This document shows, in pieces, positions 35,740 through 47,110 of a stretch of 64,000 bases of DNA. The notes beneath the pieces are model-generated. The model had not been told where the DNA came from. It was given only the letters and a program-made list of their open reading frames with translations, and searched no databases. Each line of letters starts with the position of its first letter. Within the stretch, counting starts at the first letter, position 1. This DNA comes from Vitis vinifera. Lineage: Eukaryota > Streptophyta > Magnoliopsida > Vitales > Vitaceae. The stretch lies in contig NC_081818.1 in NCBI RefSeq assembly GCF_030704535.1, forward strand, positions 1,439,001-1,503,000, written 5' to 3'. A program made the position numbers and the translations under genes.

Positions 35740-36600
35740 AACAGAAGAGTGGTAACACTCTTATGAACTCTTCTTTGAAATCCCAAGATTATTTGCATGA
35801 TGGTGGTGGAAATTGAAAAGCTAATAAGGCTATATTATCTTCAGCCTCGGATAATTAGGATAAAAGATTTTGTTTGAGTTGAGTATTTTCTTCACCAGTG
35901 AGCAGTTCCCTGGATCAATAACAACAGTCCATCCCTTACAGTTTTGGTAATAGGAAGAGCACCAAACCATAGGAAATCATGTTGTGGTAAATTAAAATGA
36001 AAGATTGATTTTTTGAGAATTGTTTTTCTTTGTTTGTCTAAATTTTTTTGTATTTTTTGTATTTTTTTTGCCTTGGTAGGATAAATTGTTGTATTGTGGA
36101 AGACATGAAAATTGAATGGTAGCAATCAAGACCATAGTATTAAAAGATCTGCAGAAGAGAAAATGACATTGAGACTCTGCAAGTATTGCTCAAGACTCAA
36201 CAGTAAATTTCCTCTGTGGTACTTTGACCCATGCAAATCAAGTTTCTGCATATTCAGCGTTCAAATACATGTCACAGAAGTTGTCGGTAAATTTCATTAA
36301 ATTTGATATATAAATGATCTTAATTTTATAAAATAATTATTTTTTAATTTAATAATAATAAGCAAACTCTAGAAGGTATTGAAAATTTCAATATATGCTA
36401 TTGAATTTGAGTAGATGAAATTTCGTAATCAGATTGTATAGTTTATATTCTTTCTTACAGACTAAATTATATTTTAAGTTAAAAAATTAGTTTTTATTTT
36501 AAAAAATAAAATCTGTTTCAATTACAATTTAAAGCAGGCCAAAACTGTGAATTGTAAATTTGAGATGGTAGGTGATGGTAGCTTTTTTCTTATTAAAATA
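35740..36600. other. Fumarase 3' flank, no further gene
   Basis: Contains the fumarase 3'UTR (start after TGA 35737-35739) and then A/T-rich DNA. No reading frame on either strand looks like a conserved protein. Confidence 0.5.
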
Positions 36601-36757
36601 AAATGGATAAAAATTGCACCACCACGGTACCACCACAACGTCACAAGTGATACAATCATTCTCAAAATTAACAGTTTATGAACCCTCGAGATTGGTGCAT
36701 TGCGTGTCCAAGCTCCTCCCTCCCCTTAGTCCTTCCCCACAAACGACATATTCCTCT

Positions 36758-36869
36758 CTCTCCCCACCCCCACCCCCACCCCCCCTCCTCTGCCTCTGTC
36801 TGTCTCTGAATCTGTACATAATGTGTTACGCCATTGCTTGCATTTTAAGGTTCCTCCATTTCAAATTCC

Positions 36870-36910
<41 letters not shown>
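36758..36910. repeat. C-rich run and (TC)n microsatellite
   Basis: At 36762-36789 the plus strand has CCCC-A-CCCCC-A-CCCCC-A-CCCCCC, so the minus strand holds four G tracts separated by single bases. From about 36872 to 36910 lies a nearly pure TC repeat. Open frames through the region encode proline or Ser-Leu repeats and are not credible genes. Confidence 0.85.
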
Positions 36911-36913
<3 letters not shown>

Positions 36914-37704
36914 TGCCCTACAAGAGGGGAAAAGCAAAAAAAACCCAAACCCCCTGGGCCCTGCAAAGTCCCCCACTTTCTAAGGCAAAATGCTCCCATA
37001 TCTCTACACTAGCCTTAGGCCGCCTACCCTGAAAAACCCCACCACATGGTGCTATGCCACACTGTTTCACTACACTTTCTGAGCCTTCCTCCTTTCATTT
37101 GTTGGTCAAACTCTGCCTGCCCACTTCCTTCAATTCCTGTTTCTCCATGTTTGAAACTAAACCAATCATAAAAATTGGAAGATTTAGTGATCTCATCTAT
37201 AGAGAATTAATGGGGTTTTGGTGGATGCCACTAAATAAAGTAGAATCATCCATGGAGAGAATTGATGGGTTTGTGGTGGATTAGATTTATAGTTGATGGG
37301 TTTATGGGTGGATACATTTCTGGTTGATGGGTTTCATGGATCCCACTAACAGACAGTTTCATGTGGGTTACATGGTAAGCTGGGGTCATCATGATTCCCT
37401 CTTGACTCTCAGTTTTGCTGATTACAAAATTGTTTGTTCAATAAAATTCAAGACCATACATTATTTTATGATTTTTGTCACGCAATTCAAAAGTGTTGGA
37501 GAAAAATATCAAAATATATTTTGCAACCACAAATTCCACGTTGTCTCATTGAAAAACCTTAATCATTTTCCTCAAATACTTCAAATTCCACATTTTGACC
37601 ATCAACCCATTCGAGAAATGAACTAAAAATAGCCAATAGAGGGGAAAAGGAGAAAACCCACCATTCCATAAACCTCAAAATCTTTGTTTCTCAGTGAGAG
37701 CTCC

Positions 37705-37860
37705 GCCACAAAGGAAGAGGATGAGGAACCCATGTTGGAGAAGGGGAGCACGTGCAGAGCAGATTAGAATTTGTGAACTGCACGTGCAGAGCAGATTAGA
37801 ATTTGTGAACTGCACGTGCCCTGCTTCTCCATCAAGAGCTTCACACCCATCACATATATC
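37705..37860 (-). ncRNA. MIR164: microRNA 164 precursor hairpin
   Basis: On the minus strand, 37831-37811 is identical to plant miR164 (starts TGGAGAAGCAGGGCACG, ends TGCA). The opposite arm, 37754-37734, reads CACGTGCTCCCCTTCTCC and on, matching the usual miR164 star strand. The two arms pair almost fully, with the star placed 3' of the mature strand. miR164 guides cleavage of NAC-family mRNAs (CUC1/CUC2/NAM type) and controls organ boundaries. The loop of about 56 nt contains a 32-bp tandem duplication. A TATAAATA box lies upstream on the same strand. The order of downstream protein genes suggests orthology with Arabidopsis MIR164C, which is inference. Confidence 0.93.
37748..37819. repeat. 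32-bp tandem duplication in the MIR164 loop
   Basis: On the plus strand, GCACGTGCAGAGCAGATTAG and the following 12 bases occupy 37748-37779. They are repeated exactly at 37780-37811, and a third GCACGTGC begins at 37812. Thus GCACGTGC occurs three times. The mature strand's 3' half could pair with the middle copy as well as with the genuine star arm. Confidence 0.9.
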
Positions 37861-37966
37861 ATGTAATTCTTCTTCTTCTTCTTCACACCCCCAATGTCAT
37901 GAACTTAGGTGTTTGCTAAGCACTCTTATATGAATGAATGAAGACGAAGAGAAAGCCCATGTGTAG

Positions 37967-37974
37967 TATTTATA
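37967..37974 (-). promoter_or_regulatory. TATA box of the MIR164 transcript
   Basis: The plus strand TATTTATA reads TATAAATA on the minus strand. It lies 136 bases above the mature miRNA 5' end, which would put transcription start near 37935-37945, leaving a leader of about 100 nt before the mature strand. Plant MIR genes usually have TATA-containing Pol II promoters. Confidence 0.55.
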
Positions 37975-37999
37975 CACACAAACACAATATTTAGTGGAG

Positions 38000-38428
38000 A
38001 AGATTGGAGAGTGAGTTAAAGCGATGGAGTCTTGAAGTGGGCATTCTTTTAAAGACCCATTTGTAGAAGCAATCAAGTATATGTTCCCAACTCCCAAGTG
38101 ATTGCTGCTGTTGTGTGCGTGTGGCCATGCAAATTCTTCAAATCCAACCCTGGGTATTTTTGGAAAAACAAAAAAAAAAAAAAGTAAATTTTTTTTTACA
38201 AGATCTGAATTCAAGCGCGTGGATACACGCGCCAACAAAACTCAATGGTTACTTGGAGGTCTTAGTTTGGGGAGTGCCTCCCACGCGCTTCGGGAGGGAG
38301 GTGAGTTTGACATTTGGAAGACGTAATAGCAACCCATGTTGGATTTGACTCTCAATTTGACGTGCCCCAGTAAATCTTATTCTTACCGGTTTCATCAACC
38401 GTTTCCATTTCCAAAATACGAAAATCCC

Positions 38429-38459
<31 letters not shown>

Positions 38460-39264
38460 ATTAATTTTTTTGAAATAGGTCCTTCATCAGTCAATTCAAT
38501 CCATGATTTAGAGAAGCAAACAAATTGTGAGCCGTTAATTTTAAACCTAACATATAAATTTGAATGATAGTAGTGAAAATTAGGTATGATATTGAATGGC
38601 ATGGATGGTTGCATATTGATAAAAGTAGTGATGGAGCAGTGACGAAAACGGAGAAGACCTTTGACCAAAGAGACTGATGGAATGATGGGAGTGAAAGAGA
38701 GGTGTAGGGATTGGATGGTGGAGGTGGTGGATGGGCTGAGCATAGATTGGTAAAATGGATATAATGGTGCAGAAGAAAGACAGCAGAACAGCAGAAGCAT
38801 CAGACGAAAAGAACCCACAACAGACCCAGACCCAGACCCAGACCACCCCAGAACAGCACAGCACAGTGTAAGATTTGCACGTTGGGGTTGCGTGTTGGAC
38901 GCAACCTTTTCATTAACCCCCACCTCATCTCTTATCTCTTTCTCTTTAACTCCCCCCACAGATGAAGGTCTGTGTTTGTGTTTTTTTTGGGTTTGGAGAG
39001 GGAGAGAGGTGGGAGAGTTCCAAGGTGGATCTGATGCCTCTGTTTCCTTCATGCTTCTACTGGGAGAGACTAGAGAGAGAGAGGAGGAGAGAGGAGAGGG
39101 GTTTGCTTTTCATGTTATTTTTCCTTTTGTTTTTTCTAATACCCCCCATGGTTTGTGGTGGGTTTTTTTGATATCTGCTTCTGACCGCTCATGCCTTGTA
39201 AAATGTGAATTAATGCTGCCCACATTCACCCCTACCCCCACTTAGCTTCCCACAATTACTGAAA
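38000..39264. other. Upstream region of MIR164, no protein gene supported
   Basis: A poly(A) run of about 29 occurs at 38429-38457. The minus strand holds a 267-codon open frame (39052-38249), but it includes a poly-Phe stretch that merely reads the homopolymer, and it lacks conserved features. The region probably contains distal MIR164 control sequence, including a GC-rich patch near 38260-38300. I found no evidence of a second gene. Confidence 0.4.
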
Positions 39265-39500
39265 AAAGCAAAAATGCTATAGAAAATATTTTTTTTTTAT
39301 ATTTAATTTCATTACTAAAAAGTAAAAACAATAAAAAAATAAAACATAATTAAAATTAATTAAAAATTTATATATTAGTAAATTATTTAATTTATATATA
39401 ATAAAAGAAAATAAATAAAATCAATTTAAATAAATATATAAAAATAATTTATTAATTTTAATTTTTTTTTCTTGTATTTCCCAGAGAAAAAAACATACCT
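39265..39500. mobile_element. MITE remnant sharing the interior of the 24613 family
   Basis: Contains AAACATAATTAAAATTAATT and AAAATTTATATATT, the same order as in the copy at 24613-24938, and AATTTATTAATTTTAATTTT as in the copy at 16546. The ATGTTTGGTTCC ends are lost, so the borders are approximate. Confidence 0.45.
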
Positions 39501-39803
39501 TTACTATTTCCACGAGATAATTTTTTGTGTTATATTTTGTCATATGGGACATGTTACTCTTTAGTCTTTATACAATGATGTTTGTATTGACTTGTTTTTA
39601 TTGTACAAACAATTATGATTATGATTGATGATAGAAGCTGAACTCAATTATATATAATTGATTTCAAGGATGTAGATGATGGTTGTAATTAATGGCGCGT
39701 AGGGTTCAACCTAATCAGTACTAAATTTTTAATGTTTGTGTAAGGATTAGACATCCTCGAGAGTTATCTTTTCAGACTATGAATTGCACCCAAAGAAGGG
39801 CAT

Positions 39804-40382
39804 ACAAGATACGCAATTATAGGATAATATCCCAACTTGCATTATTTTTCAAAAATTTATAAAAAATAATCAGAGCTCCTTTGAATAAGACTCACATTAC
39901 ATGCTCCAATGAATTTATGTAAAGAATTCATGTTTAACAAAACACACTATTTATAGACCTTCAAATCTTATCCACATGATATAGATCAAATTTGAGGTTA
40001 AATGCTTCAACTATTATCATTCATCTTATCGACTCTTTAAGAGGCTCGAACTATTTGCCACTTTATCTTGTTGCATGCATTCCTTATCTTTTACAAGATA
40101 CACAATTATAGGATAATATCCCAACTTGCATTATTTTTCAAAAATTTATAAAAAATAATCAGAGCTCCTTTGAATAAGACTCGCATTACATGCTCCGATG
40201 AATTTATGTAAAGAATTCATGTTTAACAAAACACGCTATTTATAGACCTTCAAATCTTATCCACATGATATAGATCAAATTTGAGGTTAAATGCTTCAAC
40301 TATTATCATTCATCTTATCGACTCTTTAAGAGGCTCGAAATATTTTCCACTTTATCTTGTTTCATGCATTCCTTATCTTTGA
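39804..40382. repeat. 289-bp tandem duplication
   Basis: 39804-40092 is repeated at 40093-40382 with about seven single-base differences (for example TACGCAATTAT against TACACAATTAT, and GACTCACATT against GACTCGCATT), so roughly 97-98 percent identity. Both copies run from ACAAGATAC to CATTCCTTATCTTT. High identity in otherwise decayed DNA implies a fairly recent event. No gene lies within. Confidence 0.92.
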
Positions 40383-41640
40383 TCTTGTCATTTATTCCCA
40401 AATTCAACGACCAACTTATCACTCGTCATAGAAACTTATCTACACTTGTTTCATGTCATATGCTCATTTGTTTCAAAAATTAGTTTAGTTTGTATCATGT
40501 GTTGTGTCTTGCACATCTTAGCTTGCCAAGCGTCATGCTCTTATTGTGCTAATAGCCCCTCACTTAGGATTCCTTCAATGTTAAGGTACCACACTTCTTT
40601 GTCATGCCTTAGTGTTTGCCAACACTGCTTGGACTCTTCTCAATGCCAAGTGTTGCATGTAGTCAAGCCTACTAATATCATTCAACCCACTATTTTGTGT
40701 CTAGGTAGTTTTGTGTCTAGGTAGTCTATGTGTGCTAAGACCCCTTTTAACCTTCATGCTTGTGCAACATTGCCTTGATGTGTTAAGCCATTTTCTTAGC
40801 TCATGATTCATATTTGATGCTTCCATCCAAGGCATGGATAGCCCATATCATGGGCCATAGTCATGCCTTGTATTATCACATCCATTAGTTGTACCATGCT
40901 CGTGACATTGTGCCCATGCATGCTAGCAAGACGCACCATCACCTTACTTATATTCAAAGCTCTTATGCCATGCTTTTGTTGTGATATAGCTTATACTACC
41001 ATCACCAAATTTGAGTGAATCACTTATATTAAGTCATTCTCATGATACCAAGAGGAGATATCATAGGTACTTCCAAAGGAATAATAATTTTTTTTAAAAA
41101 AATCAAGAAAAATTGAAAAATCATTTTCCCAATTTGCCATCCCTTTTTCAAGATATTCCCATTTGAAGGGAAAATGTCAACTTCCAAAACTCCACACTCA
41201 TGGCGATACTCCACTTGCATTAACATGATCCTTGGCCTCACTTATCACCTTGTCTCACATTATAATAGATCAACCCACATGCCATAACACTCGTGGTGCA
41301 AGGTGTCATCACATGAGACCTTGAAATGGTATCATGTCAACTATTTCAAGGTGTTGACCATTGACGACTCACTAAAAAAATTTAACTTATTAGGAGAAAA
41401 TAATATTGAAGTTTATATGTCTTTTTCCTCTTGTAATTGATATTGATCTTGAAAAAAAATGGTAAGACTTATTTGATTGGTTTCGAAAAAGTCGAAAGTT
41501 GAATTTTAAACTCATGTAAAAAAAAAAAATCTATATCTATTTAACTAATTTTATTCGTGGTTTTTGTTATAATTCTTTTAATTTGTACACAAAATTCTTT
41601 CATATTTAGTGAAACTTTTATCTTATCAATTCTCCGTTTG
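40383..41640. repeat. Probable retroelement-derived spacer (LTR-like), no intact ORF
   Basis: Balanced base composition compared with neighbours, no intact conserved coding frame, and a short internal duplication (TTTTGTGTCTAGGTAG twice near 40695-40725). This is the look of an old LTR or other noncoding retroelement part. I could not identify paired LTRs, a primer-binding site or polyprotein motifs, so this is tentative. Confidence 0.3.
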
Positions 41641-41773
41641 AGATTTTTGGTTATAGCGTAAGGGTTTTCCATTCACAGGGTAAAACAACATACCAAATCA
41701 TTTGGGGAAAAACCCTTCATTTCAAAAAAAAAAAAATAAAAAAATTCCACAAAAATGGTTGTCTATGAGTGCC

Positions 41774-41935
41774 AAGCCCACAACATATATCTTCCATTTT
41801 CATTCCACAACTCAAAAGGTTGGGCCCGAAGGCATGAAGCCCGAAATCCTAAAGCCCACAATCATCTGGCGAAGTATAAAAACGGCGTCGTTTCAGAAGA
41901 AGAATCACAGAGAGAAGCGAAGAATGAAACCCTAG
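41774..41935 (+). promoter_or_regulatory. Promoter of the L18 ribosomal protein gene: site II elements, TATA and telo-box
   Basis: AAGCCCA words (about 41774-41780 and 41852-41858) and TGGGCCC (41821-41827) are site II-type elements (TGGGCY). TATAAAA lies at 41875-41881, and AAACCCTAG at 41927-41935 is a telo-box. This combination is well known in promoters of plant ribosomal-protein genes and of nuclear genes for mitochondrial proteins, and it fits the gene that follows. Confidence 0.7.
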
Positions 41936-43874
41936 CCATCTTTGCGAGTTGGTAACCGTTGGAGATTCGTAGCGTCGACCTTAAGACCTTACCTGAGAAA
42001 AGTCTCTTTGGAAGGTGAGAAAGCTTCTTGCTTGATTTATTTTCCGTGATTCTCTTTCTAGGAAATAAACAAACTTAGATAATTTTAAACATTTTCTATG
42101 TTTCCGAGAAAATGTGCGAAAATCGAATGAATTAAAATTCTGAACACGGATGCCGCCTAAACGATAAGATTGGAGATTTTCTTTGTTCTTCTTTTCCACT
42201 TTTCTCGGCAACCAAACGGAGGGTTTTAATAGCTTTTTGCTTGTGTTGTTTATGATTGTGGTGAATGTGTTGTGTGATTAGAAATTTTGCGATGCGACAA
42301 ATGTTTGATGAAACGCTAAATGGTTTGGATTTTGCTGTAAACAGATAGACACAATGGCAATTCGTATAACCAGTTTGTGTTACTGGTTTGTGGGTATATT
42401 ATGATTTCCATTCGTTTAGAAGGTTATTGAAAAATCAAATTCAGGGTTGGAAGTTTTAATTTTCTTGGCGGTCAAATGGAATGTATTAGGCTTGTCAACC
42501 TGTTGCATGATTCGATTTTTGCTTTCTGATGGGTAAGAAGCAAACATAAAAAGAAAATCCAAAGGACGAAAACTTTGTCATTTGGTTGTTATAGACTTGG
42601 ATTGATTTCATAGACGATCTTATTTCTCCATCTTTTCCAATCTGGTTCTATAAGCGGCTCTTTATGCAGTTTGGTTTTGGTTTTTTTTTTTTTTTTTTTC
42701 CAAGTTACATTGGTGGTGCGGCATTTAATAATTAATTGTCTACTTTCAGTATTATATATTTGTTCATGTTGTGTGCTTGTGCGTGTATTTTTACATTGAC
42801 TTCAAACCCCTTTCTCTACTGATTAATCAGTCCAAACTTGAGTGAAAATCTTGGATTCCAAACATCACAATGGACTCAAGCTTATTGTCTGACCTTCCTA
42901 TTGTACATCATTTTGGGGTTGATGGGCTTTTATTACTTTAAGGGACTTTATCTACTTAAGAATTAAATTCTATATCAGACATCTAGTGCTAAATTGACAT
43001 GGAATTTGGCTTCTAGATAATAGTTCTTGTTGATTTCATCATATCAACATGATTTTGGGGCTTTGCTAGGGTGTTAGACAAGGGGATCATTGGTTCTGTA
43101 GCATTGAGGTAAAATTTAGATGTCACTTTGTTATCTCAAGGCAGTTTTAGATGTTAAGTTTGGTTTCATCCTAACTGTTTGGGACTGGGGAAGGCTACCA
43201 TTCCTCCCATGTCTCATGGTTTCCTGGTGGAAATTTTATGCAATGGTTGTCAGTTCTCTTGCTCATTATCCAGTTTCAACAGTAGCTTTATCCTCCTTTA
43301 TTGTGTGTGTTTTCCTTTAATTTTGAGTTTTATCTGTGTATGAACTTCCTTGTCTGTGACCCACTTGTATATTCTGTCTGCGAAAGGAGATTTCGGCCCT
43401 TGAATCTTGGACTGGCCCAAAGGGCTGAGACCTGGACTTTTGCCTGGCTCTAACTTAGTGTCTTAATCTGGGTGTCAATTTTTTATTCTTACTTTGTTTT
43501 TATTGTTTTGGGGGGATGGTGGTAGCGGTTGGTGGGGTGGAAGGAACAGCTGTGAGAGATTGGGTGGGGTAACCTGTATGTGTCATGACCCAGAAAAGAG
43601 CCTGGCCTGGGGTAGCCATTGAACTACTGGTTCTGATTACATCCTGTTTGTGTGTATGCATGTGTCTATAATCATGACCTGTTCCCCATTCTCTTGTTCC
43701 TATTGAAGTTCCTCCTTTGATGAATTTGATGATCTTTATCCAACTTCTCTGGCTCTAACCTTATATAAAGATGAAGATAAACTATTTTTTCCCAAAAGTG
43801 CAATCAACTTACATAATTTTTTCCTCTTAGCTTTGTTCTTCCCATTATATTGATATCATACTTGCAAAGCGGAG

Positions 43875-44219
43875 ATGGTTATTCCTCCACCCATCAAGCC
43901 ACCAAGAATTATGAAGTTTCTCAAGCCATATGTCTTGAAGATGCACTTCACGAACAAGTTTGTAAATGCCCAAGTGATCCACTCACCAACTGCCACAGTT
44001 GCCTCAGCCGCAAGCTCACAGGAGAAGACCCTGAGGTCGACCATGGAAAGTACTCGGGATGTGGCAGCAGCTGCAATGATTGGGAAGATACTGGGGGAGC
44101 GCCTACTGCTGCAAGACATCCCTGCTGTTACCGTTTTCTTGAAGAGAGATCAGAAATACCATGGTAAAGTGAAGGCCGTAATCGATTCCTTAAGAGAGGT
44201 AGGTATCAAACTACTTTGA
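43875..44219 (+). CDS. L18-type (uL18) ribosomal protein family, probably mitochondrial
   Basis: A 114-aa protein with the whole frame in one exon, starting MVIPPPIKPPRIMKFLKPYV and ending REVGIKLL. The family binds 5S rRNA in the large subunit. The length and sequence match the plant Ribosomal L18p/L5e family protein represented, from memory, by Arabidopsis AT5G27820. A 5'UTR exon (ending 42014 at GAAG|GTGAGA) is joined across an intron (42015-43869) to the exon that starts five bases before the ATG. Site II and telo-box promoter elements upstream agree with a translation role. The C-terminal block AAAAMIGKILGERLLLQDIP and KYHGKVKAVIDS is the conserved L18 core. Organelle location is inferred from the family; there is no obvious long presequence. 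Confidence 0.9.
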   Translation: MVIPPPIKPPRIMKFLKPYVLKMHFTNKFVNAQVIHSPTATVASAASSQEKTLRSTMESTRDVAAAAMIGKILGERLLLQDIPAVTVFLKRDQKYHGKVKAVIDSLREVGIKLL

Positions 44220-45900
44220 ATTCAGGAAAACTTCTCTTTGGATTCTCTTATGAAAACTTCATTTTCTGGCATTTCTGAACTTTCTGAAGAGGGGAATATA
44301 TGGTGGGTCCCATTTTTTATTTTCTTCTATTTAGCCATGTATAAAACTAGAACTATAAACCCAGGTATTGCATGCATAGGGCCATTCCTCTGTATTTACC
44401 CATACCCCTTGAATGTCCTGGTGGACCTGCTGAAAACAGACTCAAAGGTCTTAGTGGATTCATAAATGCGCTGAGCTTATTTCTTGATCCTGACTTGTAG
44501 GGTTAAATTTTACAAATCTTATCTTGATTCCCTTGTGGGCCCTCAAAATTTGACCCAATAATTCTTTCTTGAATAGAAGGATTAGCTTAGTAGGACCTAA
44601 ACTCAAGTTTGATACAAGGAGAAGTCTTATTTGTATTCCCCCTTCAACCTTTATCCACTCAAACCCTAATTGAAAGGCCCTCAATTGCTTTCCTTTCTAA
44701 ACCCTAATAGGCTCCTCTTGTATTTTAATTTGAAGTGGTAAAGTTTGGAAGGAAAGAAAGTGAGGGAGAGGAAAGTGGGAAACAATTAGGGTTTGGGTTT
44801 TAGGTTAAAGTGACCGAAGGTTGAAGGTATAGGGAATGTACATTTAGGTGTTGTTTGTTTTTTTTTGCTTTTTGTTGAAAGCAATTGTTTTCAGAATTTA
44901 GGTTGTTTGTTTTTCTATTTTTTCATGACTTATTATAAACTTTTTACTAAATTAAAAAAGCTAAAATATGTAGCTTTTTCTAAATATAAAAAATAATATA
45001 TTAGTTTTTTTTTTTTATATATTTTAATACTTAGTAGAAATAAAATACTACAAAAACAAACAATCTAATATTTAATACTATTAAACATTAAGGTTCTATT
45101 TAGAATTAAGTAAAAAAGCAAACACCATTAGTCTAAGGGATGAACTCCCCTTCATGTGGTGTTACATATTATTCAACAATTTTGCTAATTCCTTCTTTGA
45201 AAACTAAAAAAATTTGTCTTCGAAAGCTATTCTTAAAAACTATTTTTTTGATAGCCTTTCGTACTCTCAAATGGATTTTGAAAATTTGTTCTTTTAGAAT
45301 TGTTTTCAAATATTTCTTAAAAGATTTCTCTCAATTTCAACTCTTAAAAAGGGAAAATTGTAAATGATTTTTCCTTCTATTTCCTTTATATAATTCTTAT
45401 CTATAGTTTCTTTTCCTCAAACTTATTAGAGAAGCAAAAAAATAGGAATTAACATTTATAATGTAACGTGAGAGATAGAAGATTGACCTAATTGATGTAA
45501 ATGTTGTCCCCTAGGGCACGACATGGATAACAATGAGCCCATTCCACAATGTGGGGCATTAGATTATAAAATTTATAAGTATATAATTCTTTAATTATTA
45601 GGTTTTGGGTTAGGCCAAATAATTGCACTCCTAAGCCTTTTGCTTTATTGTGAAGGGGACAAAAGGCAGACCAATATGACAAACGGGGGGTTATCTTGTT
45701 TGAAAGACCTTAAGAGTTAGTAGTTTCACGTCAACAAACACTAGCACAACTCACTCTCGGCTGCGCGTGCTTCCACGCGCAAATAACATTCCATTTTTAT
45801 ACTCATGTTGTATTAACATTTTAACTCCTACAAATGTTTTCAATTCAAATATTTTTAGAAGTTGCAATTGATATATATATATTTTTTTTTATAGAATTTA
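44220..45900. other. Intergenic, no gene recognised
   Basis: Contains the L18 3'UTR and then moderately A/T-rich DNA. Short frames on both strands (for example minus 44684-44460 and 45682-45488) show no conserved motif. A GTTTGTTTTTTTTTGC-type A/T-rich patch near 44855-45125 may be another decayed MITE. Confidence 0.4.
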
Positions 45901-45903
45901 AGG

Positions 45904-46200
45904 ATATGTTTGAATACTATTTTTTAGAATAGTTTTTGTTTTTTATTCTTAAAACCAGAAAATAAAGTGTTTTTAGAAGATTAAGTGTTGTTTTAAAAAA
46001 TAATTATATAAATACATAAAATGATTAAAAATAAAATATTAGATATAAAAATAATTTTTAAATATATTTAAAAATATTAAAAATAAATGAAAAATATTTT
46101 AGATTTTTAATTAAAATTTTATTTTATAAAAATTTAAATAATAATTTTTAAAACCTATTCTTAAAAATTAATTTTTAGGAACAAACTCTTTTGAATAAGA
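45904..46200. mobile_element. Possible decayed MITE
   Basis: A segment bounded by ATATGTTTGAATACTATTTT and the reverse complement of AAACTCTTTTGAATAAGACT, with an interior of AAAAATAATTTTTAAA words. It resembles the element at 15468. The ends match poorly, so this is a weak call. Confidence 0.3.
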
Positions 46201-46589
46201 CTTAAACATTTTTATGTATTATTTAAAAGGTTTTTTATATATTATTTAAAAAGTTTATTTTTATTTTCGCCATGGATGTGTGGGTTGGACGGTGTTCGAC
46301 ACGCGTTTCTCAAGTGAGTAGATGTGGTCATCTCCAATTCCCACTCTCTTGGCTTACTTGGGTTGCAATAGGCCATTAATTTCTCATGATATGTATTTTT
46401 TAATCTCACCAAAATATCGAGGAGATGTGGAATTTGGTTAGCGCACTTGCCAATTATATCTTTTAATAAAAAAATATTTTTATATAAAAAATGGCTACAA
46501 AAGAATATTCATATGAAATTTATACGAGTGTGTTTAGTAATGTTTTTTACTTGAAGTCTTTATAGTAGAAATGTTTTCTTGGGAAGAAT

Positions 46590-47110
46590 CGGAGAGTGAT
46601 TATAGAAAATGTTTTTAATATTTTTAATTCTTGAATTTTAAATATTTTTAACTCTTGAAAAAAATTATTTTTAAGTGTTAGAAGGGTTAAAAATATTTCA
46701 TACAATCATTATTAAACAAGTTTTTAGAGTCCGTTTCACAGTGATTTTATAAAACATTTTTAACTTTTTTAATACTTGAAAAAATATATTATTGAAGATA
46801 TTAGAAACGTTTTTAAAATCAGTATTAAATATATTTTTAGAGTGCGCTTAATAGTGATTATAAGAAATATTTTTAACATTTTTAATATTTATAAAATAAA
46901 AATTTCCAAGTGTTTCAAATGTTGAAAACATTTTTTAGAATTACTATTAAATGCACTCTTAAAGTCCATTAAAGTCCATTTGATAGTGATTTTATAAAGC
47001 ATATTTAATATTTTTAGCATTTAAATTTTTTTATTTTTTAAGCTATAAAAGAGTTATAAATGTTTTCTAAAATCATTATTAAATATGTTTTTAATGTTTC
47101 TTTAAAAAAA
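46590..47110. repeat. Four diverged tandem repeats of about 113-145 bp
   Basis: Units are marked by AGTGATTATA or AGTGATTTTATA at 46595, 46740, 46853 and 46985. Each is followed by a TTTTTAATATTTTTAA-like run and ends with AATCATTATTAAA-TTTTTAGAGT-like words. Homology is clear by eye but old. Non-coding. Confidence 0.6.

Noticed and set aside
36614-37012. A 132-codon plus-strand frame
   Set aside because: It is made of C-rich and TC-repeat sequence giving poly-Pro and Ser-Leu repeats; no conserved features.
38249-39052. A 267-codon open frame on the minus strand upstream of MIR164
   Set aside because: It runs through a poly(A)/poly(T) tract read as poly-Phe, has no conserved motif, and shifts composition along its length. 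Better explained as non-coding DNA above the MIR164 start.
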